Source: Anaspis maculata (taxonomy: Eukaryota > Arthropoda > Insecta > Coleoptera > Scraptiidae). Taken from it: DNA of 64,000 nucleotides. The notes below the pieces were generated by a model. It was given only the letters and a program-made list of their open reading frames with translations. It had not been told where the DNA came from and made no database searches. Every line of letters begins with the position of its first letter. The stretch's first letter is position 1. The stretch is from NCBI GenBank assembly GCA_949128115.1, contig OX421964.1, positions 19,616,892 to 19,680,891 on the forward strand. The letters run 5' to 3'. Shown piece after piece: positions 1 to 12,000 of this stretch. Position numbers and translations under genes: made by a program.

Positions 1-619
1 TCTCTATCGAATAATAGTAACGTGTTGGAGAAAAAAGTTCAGGGGCGTAGATAATGGGGGCTGTCCTCATATTTCCCCCCTTATTATTTACACCCCTAGC
101 TATTTTCCCAAATTGGTCTTATTTTTTTATTCTACGTTCAATTTAGAGAAAAAAGTTACTCTTGCAAAATTTTTATTAGAGGCTTCGTTTTTGAGATATC
201 TGAGTTTGAAACTTTGGAAAACATCTCGAAATCGCCACTTTCAATGAGCCCAATTTTTTTTCCCTGAAAAGCTCTCGTTTCTCAGAGGAAATAGTGGTTT
301 ATCAACTTAGAAAATTTAAGAAAACCTATTTCTGCTGAAAAATCATGAGTTTTTTTTTATTCTAATTTTTTGGCCTTGGAAAGTGGCAATTTCGAGATGT
401 TTTCCAAAGTTTCAAACTCAGATATCTCAAAAACGAAGCCTCTAATCAAAATTTTGCAAGAGTAACTTTTTTCTCTAAATTGAACGTAGAATAAAAAATA
501 ACAACAATTTGGGAAAATAGCTAGGGGTGTAAAAAATAGGGGGGGAAATATGAGGACAGCCCCCATTATCTACGCCCCTGAACTTTTTTCTCCAACACGT
601 TACTATTATTCGATAGAGA
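1..619. repeat. Foldback element (palindrome), family A member
   Basis: Arms 1-241 and 379-619 are near-perfect reverse complements (TCTCTATCGAATAATAG at the left, its complement at the right). It may continue left of the window. The inner arm (gaggcttcgtttttgagata ... tctcgaaatcgccactttc) is shared with the elements at 46336 and 51387, but the outer parts differ. It lies upstream of the first HYDIN exon seen, probably in an intron. Confidence 0.9.
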
Positions 620-835
620 CTTATTTCAGTTAACTTTGGTGAGAACTTGAACAAAATCGGTTGAACGGTTCAAAACTTATGTCAAAAAATCAGTTTTAAA
701 AAGGTCAACTTGAACACCCTGTAACTTTTCAACTGAGCATTCTAGGACATCAAAGGTATATATTTTCCTTGTCCATTTTTGATGGGGAATCTCCCCTAGA
801 AGTTTGTAACACCATTTTGGAAACACCCTGTATAG

Positions 836-1480
836 CGAAAGAATTAGATCGTTATATCTTCGGGTTTATGTTTTTCATTCATCTCTCACTTTGATGGCAG
901 CGTATGGGGGCGGCAGCATTCCGCAAAGTAACTGTTGCACAGTTTGAGTTGGAAGTTACTAAATGTAAGGGAAATATGACAATCAGTGAAAATTGTGAAA
1001 GTTGCATTTTTTTACTTGGAGGCGGCAGCTGGAGGCGGCGGCTAATTAAAAGTGGCCTATCTTTTTCCAATTTCAGTCAGCTATTAATATAGTGAAAGAA
1101 TTAGATCGTTATGTCTTCAGGTTCATGTTTTTCATTTATCTTTTACTTTGGGGGCGGCGTGTGGGAGCGGCAGCGTTCGGCTGAGCAAATGTTGCACAAT
1201 TTGAGTTGGCAGTTCCTAAATGTTGAAGGGAACATCTCAATCAGTAACATTTGTGAAAGTTGCACTTTTTATCGTTTGGGGGCGGAATCTGGGGGCGGCG
1301 ACTAACCAAAAGTAGCCTATCCTTTCCCATTTTTAGTCAGCTATTTATATACCGAAAGAATCAGATCGCTATGTCTTCGGGTTCATGTTTTTCATTTTAA
1401 AGTGCTTGGGGGCGGTTTTCAGCAGTTTTTTCATGTTGGCGGCGCATATTGAAGACGGAATGTTTGTTGGCTTACGTTTA
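836..1480. repeat. Three imperfect tandem copies, period about 258 bp
   Basis: Units beginning near 836, 1092 and 1351 share gaaagaattagatcgttat, gggggcggc boxes and attagaaagt-like segments; the third is truncated. 620-835 between this array and the palindrome has only CACCCTGTA-type repeat fragments. Confidence 0.8.
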
Positions 1481-1703
1481 TAAGTGGCAACTATGTATTA
1501 TTCAAAAAATGAGAACACTAGAGCATCAGGTCTGGTAGAAAGTGCAATATTATGTTATTTCAAGTTTATCGGGGGCGGTTTTCTCTATGTTGGCGGCGCA
1601 ATATGGACATCCAATATAGCCTAGCCCTCCTTTGGGAGTGGCAGCTATGTAACAGCGAAAAAATTAGAAAGCTAGGTCGTCTAGTTTGGGAGGAGTTCGA
1701 TGA

Positions 1704-1754
1704 ACGGACGGACGGACGGACGGACGGACGGACGGACGGACGGACGGACGGACA
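1704..1754. repeat. (ACGG)n microsatellite
   Basis: About 13 uninterrupted tetranucleotide units. Confidence 0.95.
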
Positions 1755-2363
1755 AAGCGGTTGCAATAGCGATTTTCATCAAGATGGAAAATGCGCTAAA
1801 AAACATGAAAAAGCTTTAGTTACATCATTTACTTTCCATATAATTATGTAAAACATATCGAAATCCGCACATTTGTTGTTACGTTACAGCCTTTGAACTA
1901 AAACTATGCAAATTGTTACAGAATATCCGGAAATGAATTCGAATGCATTTTTGCAGAAGCTGTTTCTCAAAGACTATCAACCGTAGAATAATAAGCTTGG
2001 GATTGGTCTCTTTGGAATTTAACGAACTCCATTTGTCCACATATGTTTTTGTAATAATGACGCCAGTTAACAAGTTATTCAGAGAAGACTGGTCCAAAAA
2101 AAAAATCCAAGCCTTGGAATTTCCGGGAACTCTATGGTTATTCTATACTGAATTCTGCATCGATCCATCAAATTTCGTCAGCTTCCAAATTTATTCCGGG
2201 TTAAAACCTATTTTGACTGGACTACGAGGTTTCCGAGATTTGAATGCATCAATAATGTTGAGAATCGGTACCTCCACGCAAATGTTGTTACAGCCATGTA
2301 AAAACCGTCAGCCTGTCGCGCCGCACCTTTTTTTTCTGAAAATCAGCTTACCTAATCTTTCAG
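1755..2363. other. Non-coding stretch before HYDIN exon w1
   Basis: A plus-strand frame is open from 1943 to 2404, but it does not align with any part of HYDIN I know and does not connect in phase. I see no supported exon here. Confidence 0.5.
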
Positions 2364-3056
2364 CAAACAACGTTGTCGTTATTGGTTCCCTCCGATGGGA
2401 GTGACGATTCTCTTGTTCACCTGAAAACGTCGATCGTCCCGTCTTTCCTCGTTGCAGCAGATGAACAACGGCAACGGCTATCTGCTGTGGGTGGACAAAA
2501 CATCGACTGCGCATTGGTCGAAGAAAGAACGGCGCAGATTCTACACTCTCTGACCGACCAGTTTCGCAGGCCCTCATCTACCGAATTTCAAATGATCAGT
2601 GCTTTGAGGGGGCGCGGGCTGAGACGCCTTGAAGAAATCTTCAGAATCATTCCTTACGAAGGCTGCCTGGCTCCTGATGAATTCACGATCGTATACTTTG
2701 GCTTCGAGCCCACGGGCAATACGCATGTCAAGGCCATGGCCCGTTGTCACATTCTGGGCGGAGTGGAGGAGAAGGTGCCGGTTAAAGGGAGCTGTTCGTT
2801 GATACGCTACAGTTTGGAGTCGACGTACGTTAATTTCGGAAGACAACTGTTCTTCATGATGAGCGAAAAAACGTTAATGTTATCCAACACCGGATTGGGT
2901 GAGTTCGATTTTGCTGTGAAAACGTACATCAAGGAACCCAGCCACTTGAAAGTGGAACCCGAAAGCGGAACTTTGCTGAAGAAAGACAGCATTATTTTCA
3001 ATATTATGTGCATACCGGGGACGATTGACCGGATTGAAGGTTATATCTTCATCCAG
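2364..3056 (+). CDS. HYDIN: HYDIN exon w1 (window numbering), ASH domain
   Basis: Acceptor tctttcag, donor CAG|GTGAGT, phase 0 at both ends (231 aa). It contains an ASH repeat with STYVNFGRQLF and LSNTGLGEFDF, matching the human HYDIN domain just before the GIFPQICLDLPR segment. The first ~80 residues (hydrophilic, no clear homology) could be a linker. The preceding exon was not found in 1-2363. Confidence 0.85.
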
Positions 3057-6000
3057 GTGAGTATTTGGATGTTCTAAAACTGATGGTGATTATTTTACAA
3101 AAAAAAAATCTTACAGATAGGCTACTTGGAACGCATTAAAGTAACCATCACTGCCACAGGCGTTATCCCGCAAGTGTATATCGAAATACCACGGCCAAAT
3201 TTCACGAAATCCATCGATCCATACTGGTGTTACGTGTCCATCGCCAATCTCGGCTTAGATTTCGAGGAAGAGTTGGACGAAATCACTGATTTTCCAGCCA
3301 TTGATTGTCAAGTTCTGGAAGCGCAAGGTTGGGAAATCATCTCGTTTTACAAAGAAAACTTTCCGGACGTCGTCGACATTGACATGAGCATCGAAAGGAG
3401 TTTGGGCTATCTGTTTTTACTGGACCATCCCAAGAGTTTGGAGCGCTTGCTCGAGGGCGAGCCGATGTTTTCCATTCCCGAATTCGTGCTTCCGCCTTAC
3501 GTGATAAATTTTGGATACGTACCGATCGGAAATTCTCGAGTCTACTACACGGCGACCTTCACCAACCATTCGCCGAGCCAAACGGAGGTCAAGACCAATT
3601 GGTCGTACGCGTTCGCCAGGAAGGGTTTCCAGGTGCCGCCGACGATCTACGTTTTAGAAGTGAACCAGCAACAGGCACTTTTGATCTCCTTCTGTGCCAC
3701 AGTGGAAAAATACAGAGAAAAATTGCACCAGGAAGTCGTCGACGTGTTCTACGTGGACGTGCTGCACGGCGGGCGATATCCCATAGAGGTGAGGGCCGTG
3801 CCGACCGTTCCGACAGTGTCCGTGACGCAAAAGACGTTGGATTTCGGCGAGGTCCGATGCGGAGATTGCATGGTCAAATGTTTGACGTTGAACAACCACG
3901 GAAAGTTGCCCAGCAATTGGTCAGTGAAATTGACCGAGAAAGAGGGCGTGGGCCAAGTCGAGCAGCAAGTCGTGCGTAATTTCGCCATTGCGACCGGTAA
4001 AGGTCACTTGGAACCCGGCCAGGAATACTATCTGCCCATTAATTTCGAACCGACCCGCGATGGATTTTTCACAGGCAGAATTGACGTCCATATCGAGGGG
4101 AATACTTTGGAGGAGACGCCTGTGATGCTGCAAGGGTATGGCCTGGAACCCTCGTTGGAAATCACGCATCCGAAGCTGGTTTTCGATCCGGTCATTCCGC
4201 ACACGTGCGACAATGTTCGCTTTGTCAGCGTGCGGAACGTCTGCACTTTTCCAGTGGAAATGTATTTCACCGATTTTGATTCGTGAGTCATCAATTATTC
4301 CATTGTAGTTAACAAGATCCCAATTTTTATATTCATAGGAAGATATACGTGGAAGAAGCACTGGTACGGTACTACTCGCTGTACAATAAAGTGAAAAAGT
4401 TGTATATTCCGTACAGGGCACCCGGAGCCAACCTACCGGATTTGTTTGAGGATTTTTTCAATAAATTAGCAACCGAGATAAACGCAGAATCAAAAGAACA
4501 AGCTTCTGAAATGAGCGCCGAAGTCGCTAGTGTGACGACAAAAAGCTCTGTCCCAAATCAAATCAGTTTCAGTAACATTGCCCAGATAGATGGCGCGGTT
4601 AAACGTATGTCCCGTGACTATAATACTTTCCAGTTTCTCCCAACCAATTTGTTTTTAGATTACCTACACAGGCGTCCTGAAGTAATAAGACCGTCCCGTG
4701 TAATATCCAAGATGTGGTTGGAGCAAATCAACGATACTGTCCAACCTTTTGACAATAGAAAACTGTTTGTGTTCTACGGTCCCTCGCTGACCGGTGAGTA
4801 TCTGTCAGTCTGAGTGATCATTTGAAAAATCAGTGGTGTCATCCCAAAACTTCCCGAGGAGTAGCAAGGAACGGATGGACATTTTTTGTACGAAATGTCT
4901 CTTCGGATGGGAAGTTGGAATTTGAGAGGAAGATTGGAACACATTTGAAGCATCTTCCATGATAATTGAAAACAAATTCTTGGGCAAATCTGAACTTTTC
5001 GAAATAACCTCGAAGCTTTTTCCAAATAATCTCATTGCAATAACCGTCAATCAAGCAGGGCTCATTTCAAGCTCCATTATTTGAGCCTGGTTTCGATAAG
5101 CTAGGGCGGTTTTGCATTTTCAAGCGGAAAACTCTCGAAAAATTCGGAGAATTTTGAGGAAAATTGTCGAAAAATATTCAAGAACCAGTCTTCTTGGCTA
5201 AAAACAAGATAGTGAAAATCGCTCCACGAGATAAAAAGAAATTTGCAGTTTTTCCATAGAGGAAAACTCGGAATCCGTTGGTACCACTTTGAAAATTTCT
5301 TCCTTGAAGATTAATGCAATCTTTTCTCCAACTATGACTTGCAGAAATCTGCACAAACAATGAATATTTCGTGGGGCATATCGCAGATCGAAGTTCGCAC
5401 TGTCTGAATGCGAATCCCACACTGCGAGAATGTGGGAAACGATATCAAATGCGGCAGTTCTTCATATTCTTGTAGGTTGAAAAAATTTCACCAATTTTTT
5501 GAACAGTACAGAATGATAGCGACATGACGACTATAATGCTGTCAAGATTCATGATAAAGTCAGATGTTTCCTCTTCATTAGGTACAACGATATTAAAAAC
5601 TGGTCCAGTTCATAGGATACTTTCAAATTGCAAGCCCCCCCTGAGAAAAAATCTTCGAAGCGCTCCTTCTCAATCGAAAGACCACGGTCTTTTGTGCCAT
5701 CCTACAGATTTTCGTGATTTTGTCATCAAGTGCAGAGTTCATTAATTTTTTGTCCCTAATCCCCGGACTAATATAAGCTGGAATTGTTCGGAAGAAATCG
5801 ATCCCCGAGCAGGAATAACATCTGAGTAGAGTCCTACACCAAGCGCGGGTAATCCTAGTCAAAACGGCTAGGAAAAAAAATATTCGCCTTGATCTCTATT
5901 TTTTTTTAGCGCGTTCACAATGTTCCGCTTCCGAGTTCGCCCCCTTAATCGTTGGTTGGTGGGTCGGGAAGTAAAAATTGATTAAATCAAATTGCAGATT

Positions 6001-9000
6001 ACAGAAGAGCCGCGCATCAAACTGGGAACATTCTGGAGGTTCCAGTACACAGCATAGATCGTTTGATAATAGATGAATTATTGCTGGACATAGAACTGCA
6101 TACTGAAGCTGTTACGGAATTGAACAACATGATTGCGGAAATTTTACACAAAGTTGCCAACGAGGAAGAACTAGAGCTCCTACCAGGAGAAGATAACTAC
6201 GACTTGATGCTGAAAAAAATCGCCATCCTCCTCGAAGACAGGAAAAAGAAACCCAAAAAGAAGAAAAAGGGCTCGGCCAAATCCAGCAAACATAGTTCGA
6301 AGAAAGGCTCGAAGAAAAGCTCCAAGAAAGGTTCTTCGAAATCATCCAAATCGTCCAAAGCCAAGTCGACCAAATCGTCAAGCAAAAAATCTAGTAAGAA
6401 ATCTAGCAAGAAATCTAGCAAGAAATCTAGCAAAAAGAGCGGCAAGTCCAAGTCGAGTAAGGGATCGAAAAAAAGCCACAAAAAGAAAAAAAAAGACAAA
6501 CGGAAAACTTTGGCCCACATCCCTGAAGATTTACTTCGACGCGTATTGCACGATGCCCTCGGCAACTTCCCCGATGGCTTGGTGATTGACAGTTTAGAAA
6601 GCGAGTTCATACGAAAGAAACCGATCGCTGTGGATTGCTTGCTGAGAGCCGCGGGCGACGAAATCAAATGCGTCCATTTCGTGGTGTTCCATTGCAAGTT
6701 TGATGATATTTTGAGCATGGAGGAGGCTATAAACGAGGAAATGAATACGGTCGACTTGGCCGGCAAACAAGGGATGGTTAACGACTTGGAAGAAATGGAC
6801 TGGGAACAGTTTGAGGAGTTTGCAGAAAAGCACCCTGAATTCGTGGCAGAGTACATCGCACGTCGCAAGCTGGAGCACAAAAATCGACTGGAACGGATCA
6901 GACTTGCGAAAAAACGTGCGCGTCCATCTGCCAAGAAATCAAAAACTGGAGGTTATATTTGTGATAGCTATTTTTATAGGGACCTAATTTGAAACAAGTT
7001 ATTTTGCAGCAAAAGTCAAGAAGAAGGAGAGTGAGAAATCTTCAAAGTCAAAAGCAAAGAAAGGCAAGAAATCGGAAGGCGGAGGGGATAAGAAAAGTTC
7101 GAACAAATCGGGATCAAACAAATCGAAGAAATCGAAGAAATCGAACAAATCGGGATCGAACAAATCGAAAAAGTCGAAGAGCTCAAAGAAATCGTCGAAA
7201 AAATCGTCTAAAGGATCGAAAAAAGGATCGAAAAAAGGAAAACGTAAGTTGATATCGTTATGCTTGGGAAAAACTATATCATACTAATTCACTGCAGGAA
7301 AACTAACGGCTCGGCAAGCCGAAGCCAAAGAAGTGATGGACGAGTTCGACGAGTTCTTTCCGGAACTTCTGCACACGCTGGAATACTGGAACAGAAAGAC
7401 TACCGTTTTGGAAAAGGTTCGTTATTTTGAAAAAATATCGCCAAAAAAACATTTTTTTTACTTCAGCCCTACGTGAAACGAAGTAAGAAGGGTAAAAAAG
7501 GCAAAAAGAAAGGCGCCAAGAAAAGCGGCAGCACGAAAAAAGGCAAAGCCAGCACGAAGGGAGGATCGGTCAAAACCACCGCGACCAACTTGACCAAGGA
7601 CACGGAACCGTCGGTGGTGGTGCCACCAAACGAAGACGTCGGCGTCAACTGTTTGATATTCAACAACGCTTTGAGCGCACTGGCCAGGCCTTTTCCCAAA
7701 GATCTTATAAAGGAGACCGTCGAAGAAGAAATGCAGGCCGAAAAGTTGAAACACGAGGCGGTCGAAAGTCCTGCGAATCTATTCACGGTCCTGAACCGAT
7801 CGAACAGAGGTCCCCCGCCCAACGGGTTGAAACCCGTATTCGTTATCGTCGATAACGGTTCGAAAAGTGCTCAGTCGGTAAGCTTCCATCTTTCATCGTA
7901 CCTACACAAGTCGCTGATGAATGATCTCCGATAATTACCAGGCCAACAAAGAACCGGACGTGAAAACTCTGGCTTCGGAAATGTCGACGTCGAAACAGTC
8001 GCAGAGAACGTCGGCTTCGAGCAGAAAAAGCAAAAAAGCCAAAGATCGAGATCACCCGGCTTACTTTCACATTTCGCAGGAGCCTTTCACGTCGCGGCTG
8101 GTGATGGAGCCAGGTCAGTCGATCACCTACAAGGTGTACTTCCATCCGCTGGCTTGCGGAACTTTTCGCCGGATTTTTCCGCTGGAAGTGGTGGGATGGA
8201 CGAGCCGATATCAGATTTCCTGTCATGGTATCAGCGACCTGCCCAGGCTTCAGATGCGTCCAGCTGTGGTGTTCGACGATGTCGTGGACGTGCGCAAGAA
8301 GGTTCACCAGCATGCGCACTGCGTCTACTTTGAGCAGGACGAGTACTTCGACTTCGGCGGCATTTTGATCGAACCCTCGATTCCTCAGACGTGAGTTTGA
8401 AATGATTGCTTTTGTCACTAAGTCAGCCTTGACTAATTTTGATTTCTTGCTATCAACAATCCAATATCTTGTTTTTCTTTCGGGGGTGTTCAAATCGCAA
8501 TCGAAACTTTCTTGCTTCTTTTCCTTCACTCAGGTCTTTGACTCTGACATAAAAAACATTAGGTATCCAACTGGCACATTCTTGGAGAATCGCCGCATAT
8601 CGTTGGTCACGACCGAAAACACGATGATCAACAATAGACCTTTTCAATTTTATCTGAGCTGTTAGTGTTCGGCAATGGTTACCGTAGATTTCCAGTTGGC
8701 GCGCATTCAAATGGCTGTCAAATCGTAAACTCAACAGTGATTTAAACGTTTTTTCCTCGTTTTTCTATTCCAGCTGCAGTGCTTCGATTTTGTTCTGTGC
8801 CTGTATAATCAATTTCACGGCTTTCTGAATTAGAGCAAGCTATGGAAAAAAAAATGGGTTGCGTTGGTACGAATGTCACGTTGACGACTTGTTGGCAGCT
8901 AGCTGTATTCATGTGCAATTTTTAATGTGACATTGTCATCGTCTCGGGGAGTCATGTACGCGAAAGTGAAAATTTTCGAGAATATGTGAGGAAAACAATT

Positions 9001-12000
9001 TTATTTTGACCTGCCAACTCTGAATCGGAAATGTGCCGCCTCCATTGACGAGCCCTAACAGGTACAATTTGAACAGACACCAACAGGTCTTTTGGTGTCT
9101 ACGCTACGCTTGCTAGATTTGTGGTTGAGAAAGGACCTTATGCCACTCGAACCCTTTGTTTTCCACATATAAAGAAATCCTCACGTCAGCAGAGCTCAAC
9201 ACCTTCTCAAAGCGGTCGCTTTTCCAGGTTCGAAATCAGCACGAAGTTTCACCTACGCAACGCGTCGCACCTCACTTGCGCGTCGACCTTCACCTTCGTA
9301 AACGAATCGGGCGCCTTCTGCCACCGACCCGATGCGCTGGTGATCGAACCGGGTTGCATGCAAAATATAGACATGGTAGCCTGTCCCGAACAGGAGCAGA
9401 TATACGAAGATACTCTTCTCATTTCGACCCTGAACAATCCAAAAGTCGGCTTGATCGATCTGTCGTGTTTCGGATGCATAATCGGCTTCGACGTCAATCC
9501 GAAGCTCATCTCGTTCGAAAGGATGTTCATTGAATACTCTTGCAAGAAAGGGCTGACCGTTACGAATTCCACGCCGGCGAAGCTGCACTGGAAATTTGTC
9601 GAAGTCGACCTAGCGCTGAAACACTTCAAGATTTGGCCGACCAGCAGCCACATTACGCCGTTCACTTCGCAACCAGTCTGCGTCTACTTCAAGGGCGTCA
9701 GTCTCGACCCCGTTCCCCAATGTGATTTTGATATCCAAGTAAGATCCGGTATCAATATTTCTCTTTTCGTTCAAAATGTGATGATGGTTCTGTTGTCCAG
9801 GTGTTCGATTCATTGAACCGATTGGTATACTCCAGTGGAATCACGCTGTTGGCCGAAGTTGTGAGCATCGAATTCGAATATGTCAACACTTTGAATTTCG
9901 GCGAAATCAAAGGTGATACCGACAACACGTTGCCGTTCACCATCATGAATAAAGGGAGTCATGAAGTTGATTTGACGTAAGTTTTGAACACCAAATTCCT
10001 CATCGCCTATAATTCCCCCTAATTCACGTTGGTCTTCACTTTAGGTTTACCGAAGTTGTTATCGACAATGCCAACAGTGACGAGATAAAGCTCCGGAAGC
10101 AGTTCAAGATCACTCCGAAAACTACCAAATTGGTTCCAAACAAACCGTTTACGGCTTATGTGTCCTTCCATCCAGATCGCAAAATAACTTTCAGTAACTT
10201 GCCTGTGTTCAAGTGTCAACTAATCGACCCATTCCACCAAACGGATATCGATTCATTCATCATCATGTGTTCGGCCGTCGTTCACATTTCCAAATTCGAG
10301 ATTTGTCCATCCGACGGAGATCTCTACTTCGGATATCAAACGCTCGGCACTGAGAAGATACGCACCTTGGAAATCGTCAACAATGGAAAATTCGATTTCA
10401 ACTTCACCATCAAGAACTTGAAGGACTTGATCAAGAAAAAAAGCAAGAAAGGTAGCAAAAAAGGCAAGAAGGGCAAGAAAAGTAAAAAAGGCAGCAAGAA
10501 AAGCAGCAAGAGCAGTAAAAAAAGCAGCAAGGGTAGTAAAAAGAGTAGCAAGGGCAGTAAAAAAAGCAGCAAGGGCAGTAAAAAAAGCAGCAAGAGCAGT
10601 AAGAAGAGCAGCAAAAGTTCTAAAAAGAGCAGCAAGCAAAGCAGCAAAGCTGGGTCCAAAAGTAGCAAGAGTTCCAAGAGTAAAAAGGGATCGAAAAAGT
10701 CGAAGAGCCATAGCGAAAAAAAGAAAAAGAAGTTGACCAAATTAAAACTCGGCCCGTTCACCGTCATTCCGTCTACTGGCACCGTTGACCCCGGCCAGAA
10801 AGTCACCATCGAAGTCAAAGCGAATCCGAAACAAGTACAACAATACGAAGAAACCATGGTCGTTTTTGTCTCGGAATCGGGTCCGCAATGGTTGAAAGGG
10901 CGCAACGTCAAGTTTCACATGACGGCTTGCAGGCCCGAAATCGATTTTAAAGATGTGTCAAAGGTGTTCAAACAGGAACACATTGTCAACACCATGGACG
11001 AGCTCATCATGCCGCGTGGTGTAAGTTCTGTCTTCGTGATTGATCGCGCCTAGGTGGTACATATTCCTCTTTCAGGTTGGACCGCATGGGGTCTACATCA
11101 AATCTGATAACAAGCTGGTGTTCAACAGAGTCTGCGTGAATAAAAGCGAAACCGTTGCTTTGACCCTTGAGAATTTAGGTCGCGTTCCAGCCCCGTTGCA
11201 CGCCTCAATTGACGGATCGCCGGCTTTCTCCCTGGTTCCATCTCACATGACGGTTCCGGAGCACGGCACTGGCCACTTGAAAGTGTCATTCGCACCGACA
11301 TCTTTGGACGTGAGCACTTCAAAACGCTACCTACGCTGGTGAACATTCGTATTTTGATGATCGAATTGATTTCAGGTCTTTGACGCTACTCTGACGATAA
11401 CTTGCGGAACGGACAGGTTCCACGTTGATTTGTCGGGCGAAGGCAACGTCCCCGAAGTCGTGCTTCTGGAGCCGAATGCCGACGACCCACGGATCAACTT
11501 TTTGCCGACGTGCATCGGAGATTTCCGCACGGAGAGTGTGGCGTTCAAAAACGTCGGAATGGTCCCGTGCACCGTCATCGTGGAAATTTGCCAGGACGAA
11601 TTCGACCAGCTGTTTCTGATACCGCAGGCGGAAACGGCGGGGCTCAATGTGGATGTTCAATCGAGTCACACGAGCATGGTCAGTTTGGAACCGGAAGCCA
11701 GCGGGTACTATACGGTCAAGTATCAGGCGAACAGCAAGACCAGCCTCAGTGCCGAAGTCAAGATCCACACGCTGAACAATCCGTTTGAAATGAAGACCGT
11801 GAGTAAACCTGGTCAAGTTTTTACCTACAGTATACTATATGGATGAACTTGCACCTGCACATTGATTCACTCCAACAGAGATTGTAGGCTCGGTGGGACT
11901 TTGGCTCGAAACAGAACCAGACACTTGGGCCTAGTGGGATGCGAAGGGCTATAAGGTGATATATCTTCCTGAATACGAAGTCGCTGAGCGACCTTTCTGC

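Noticed and set aside
1943..2404. 153-aa plus-strand frame as an upstream HYDIN exon
   Set aside because: It does not align with HYDIN and its reading frame at 2364 differs from that of exon w1.
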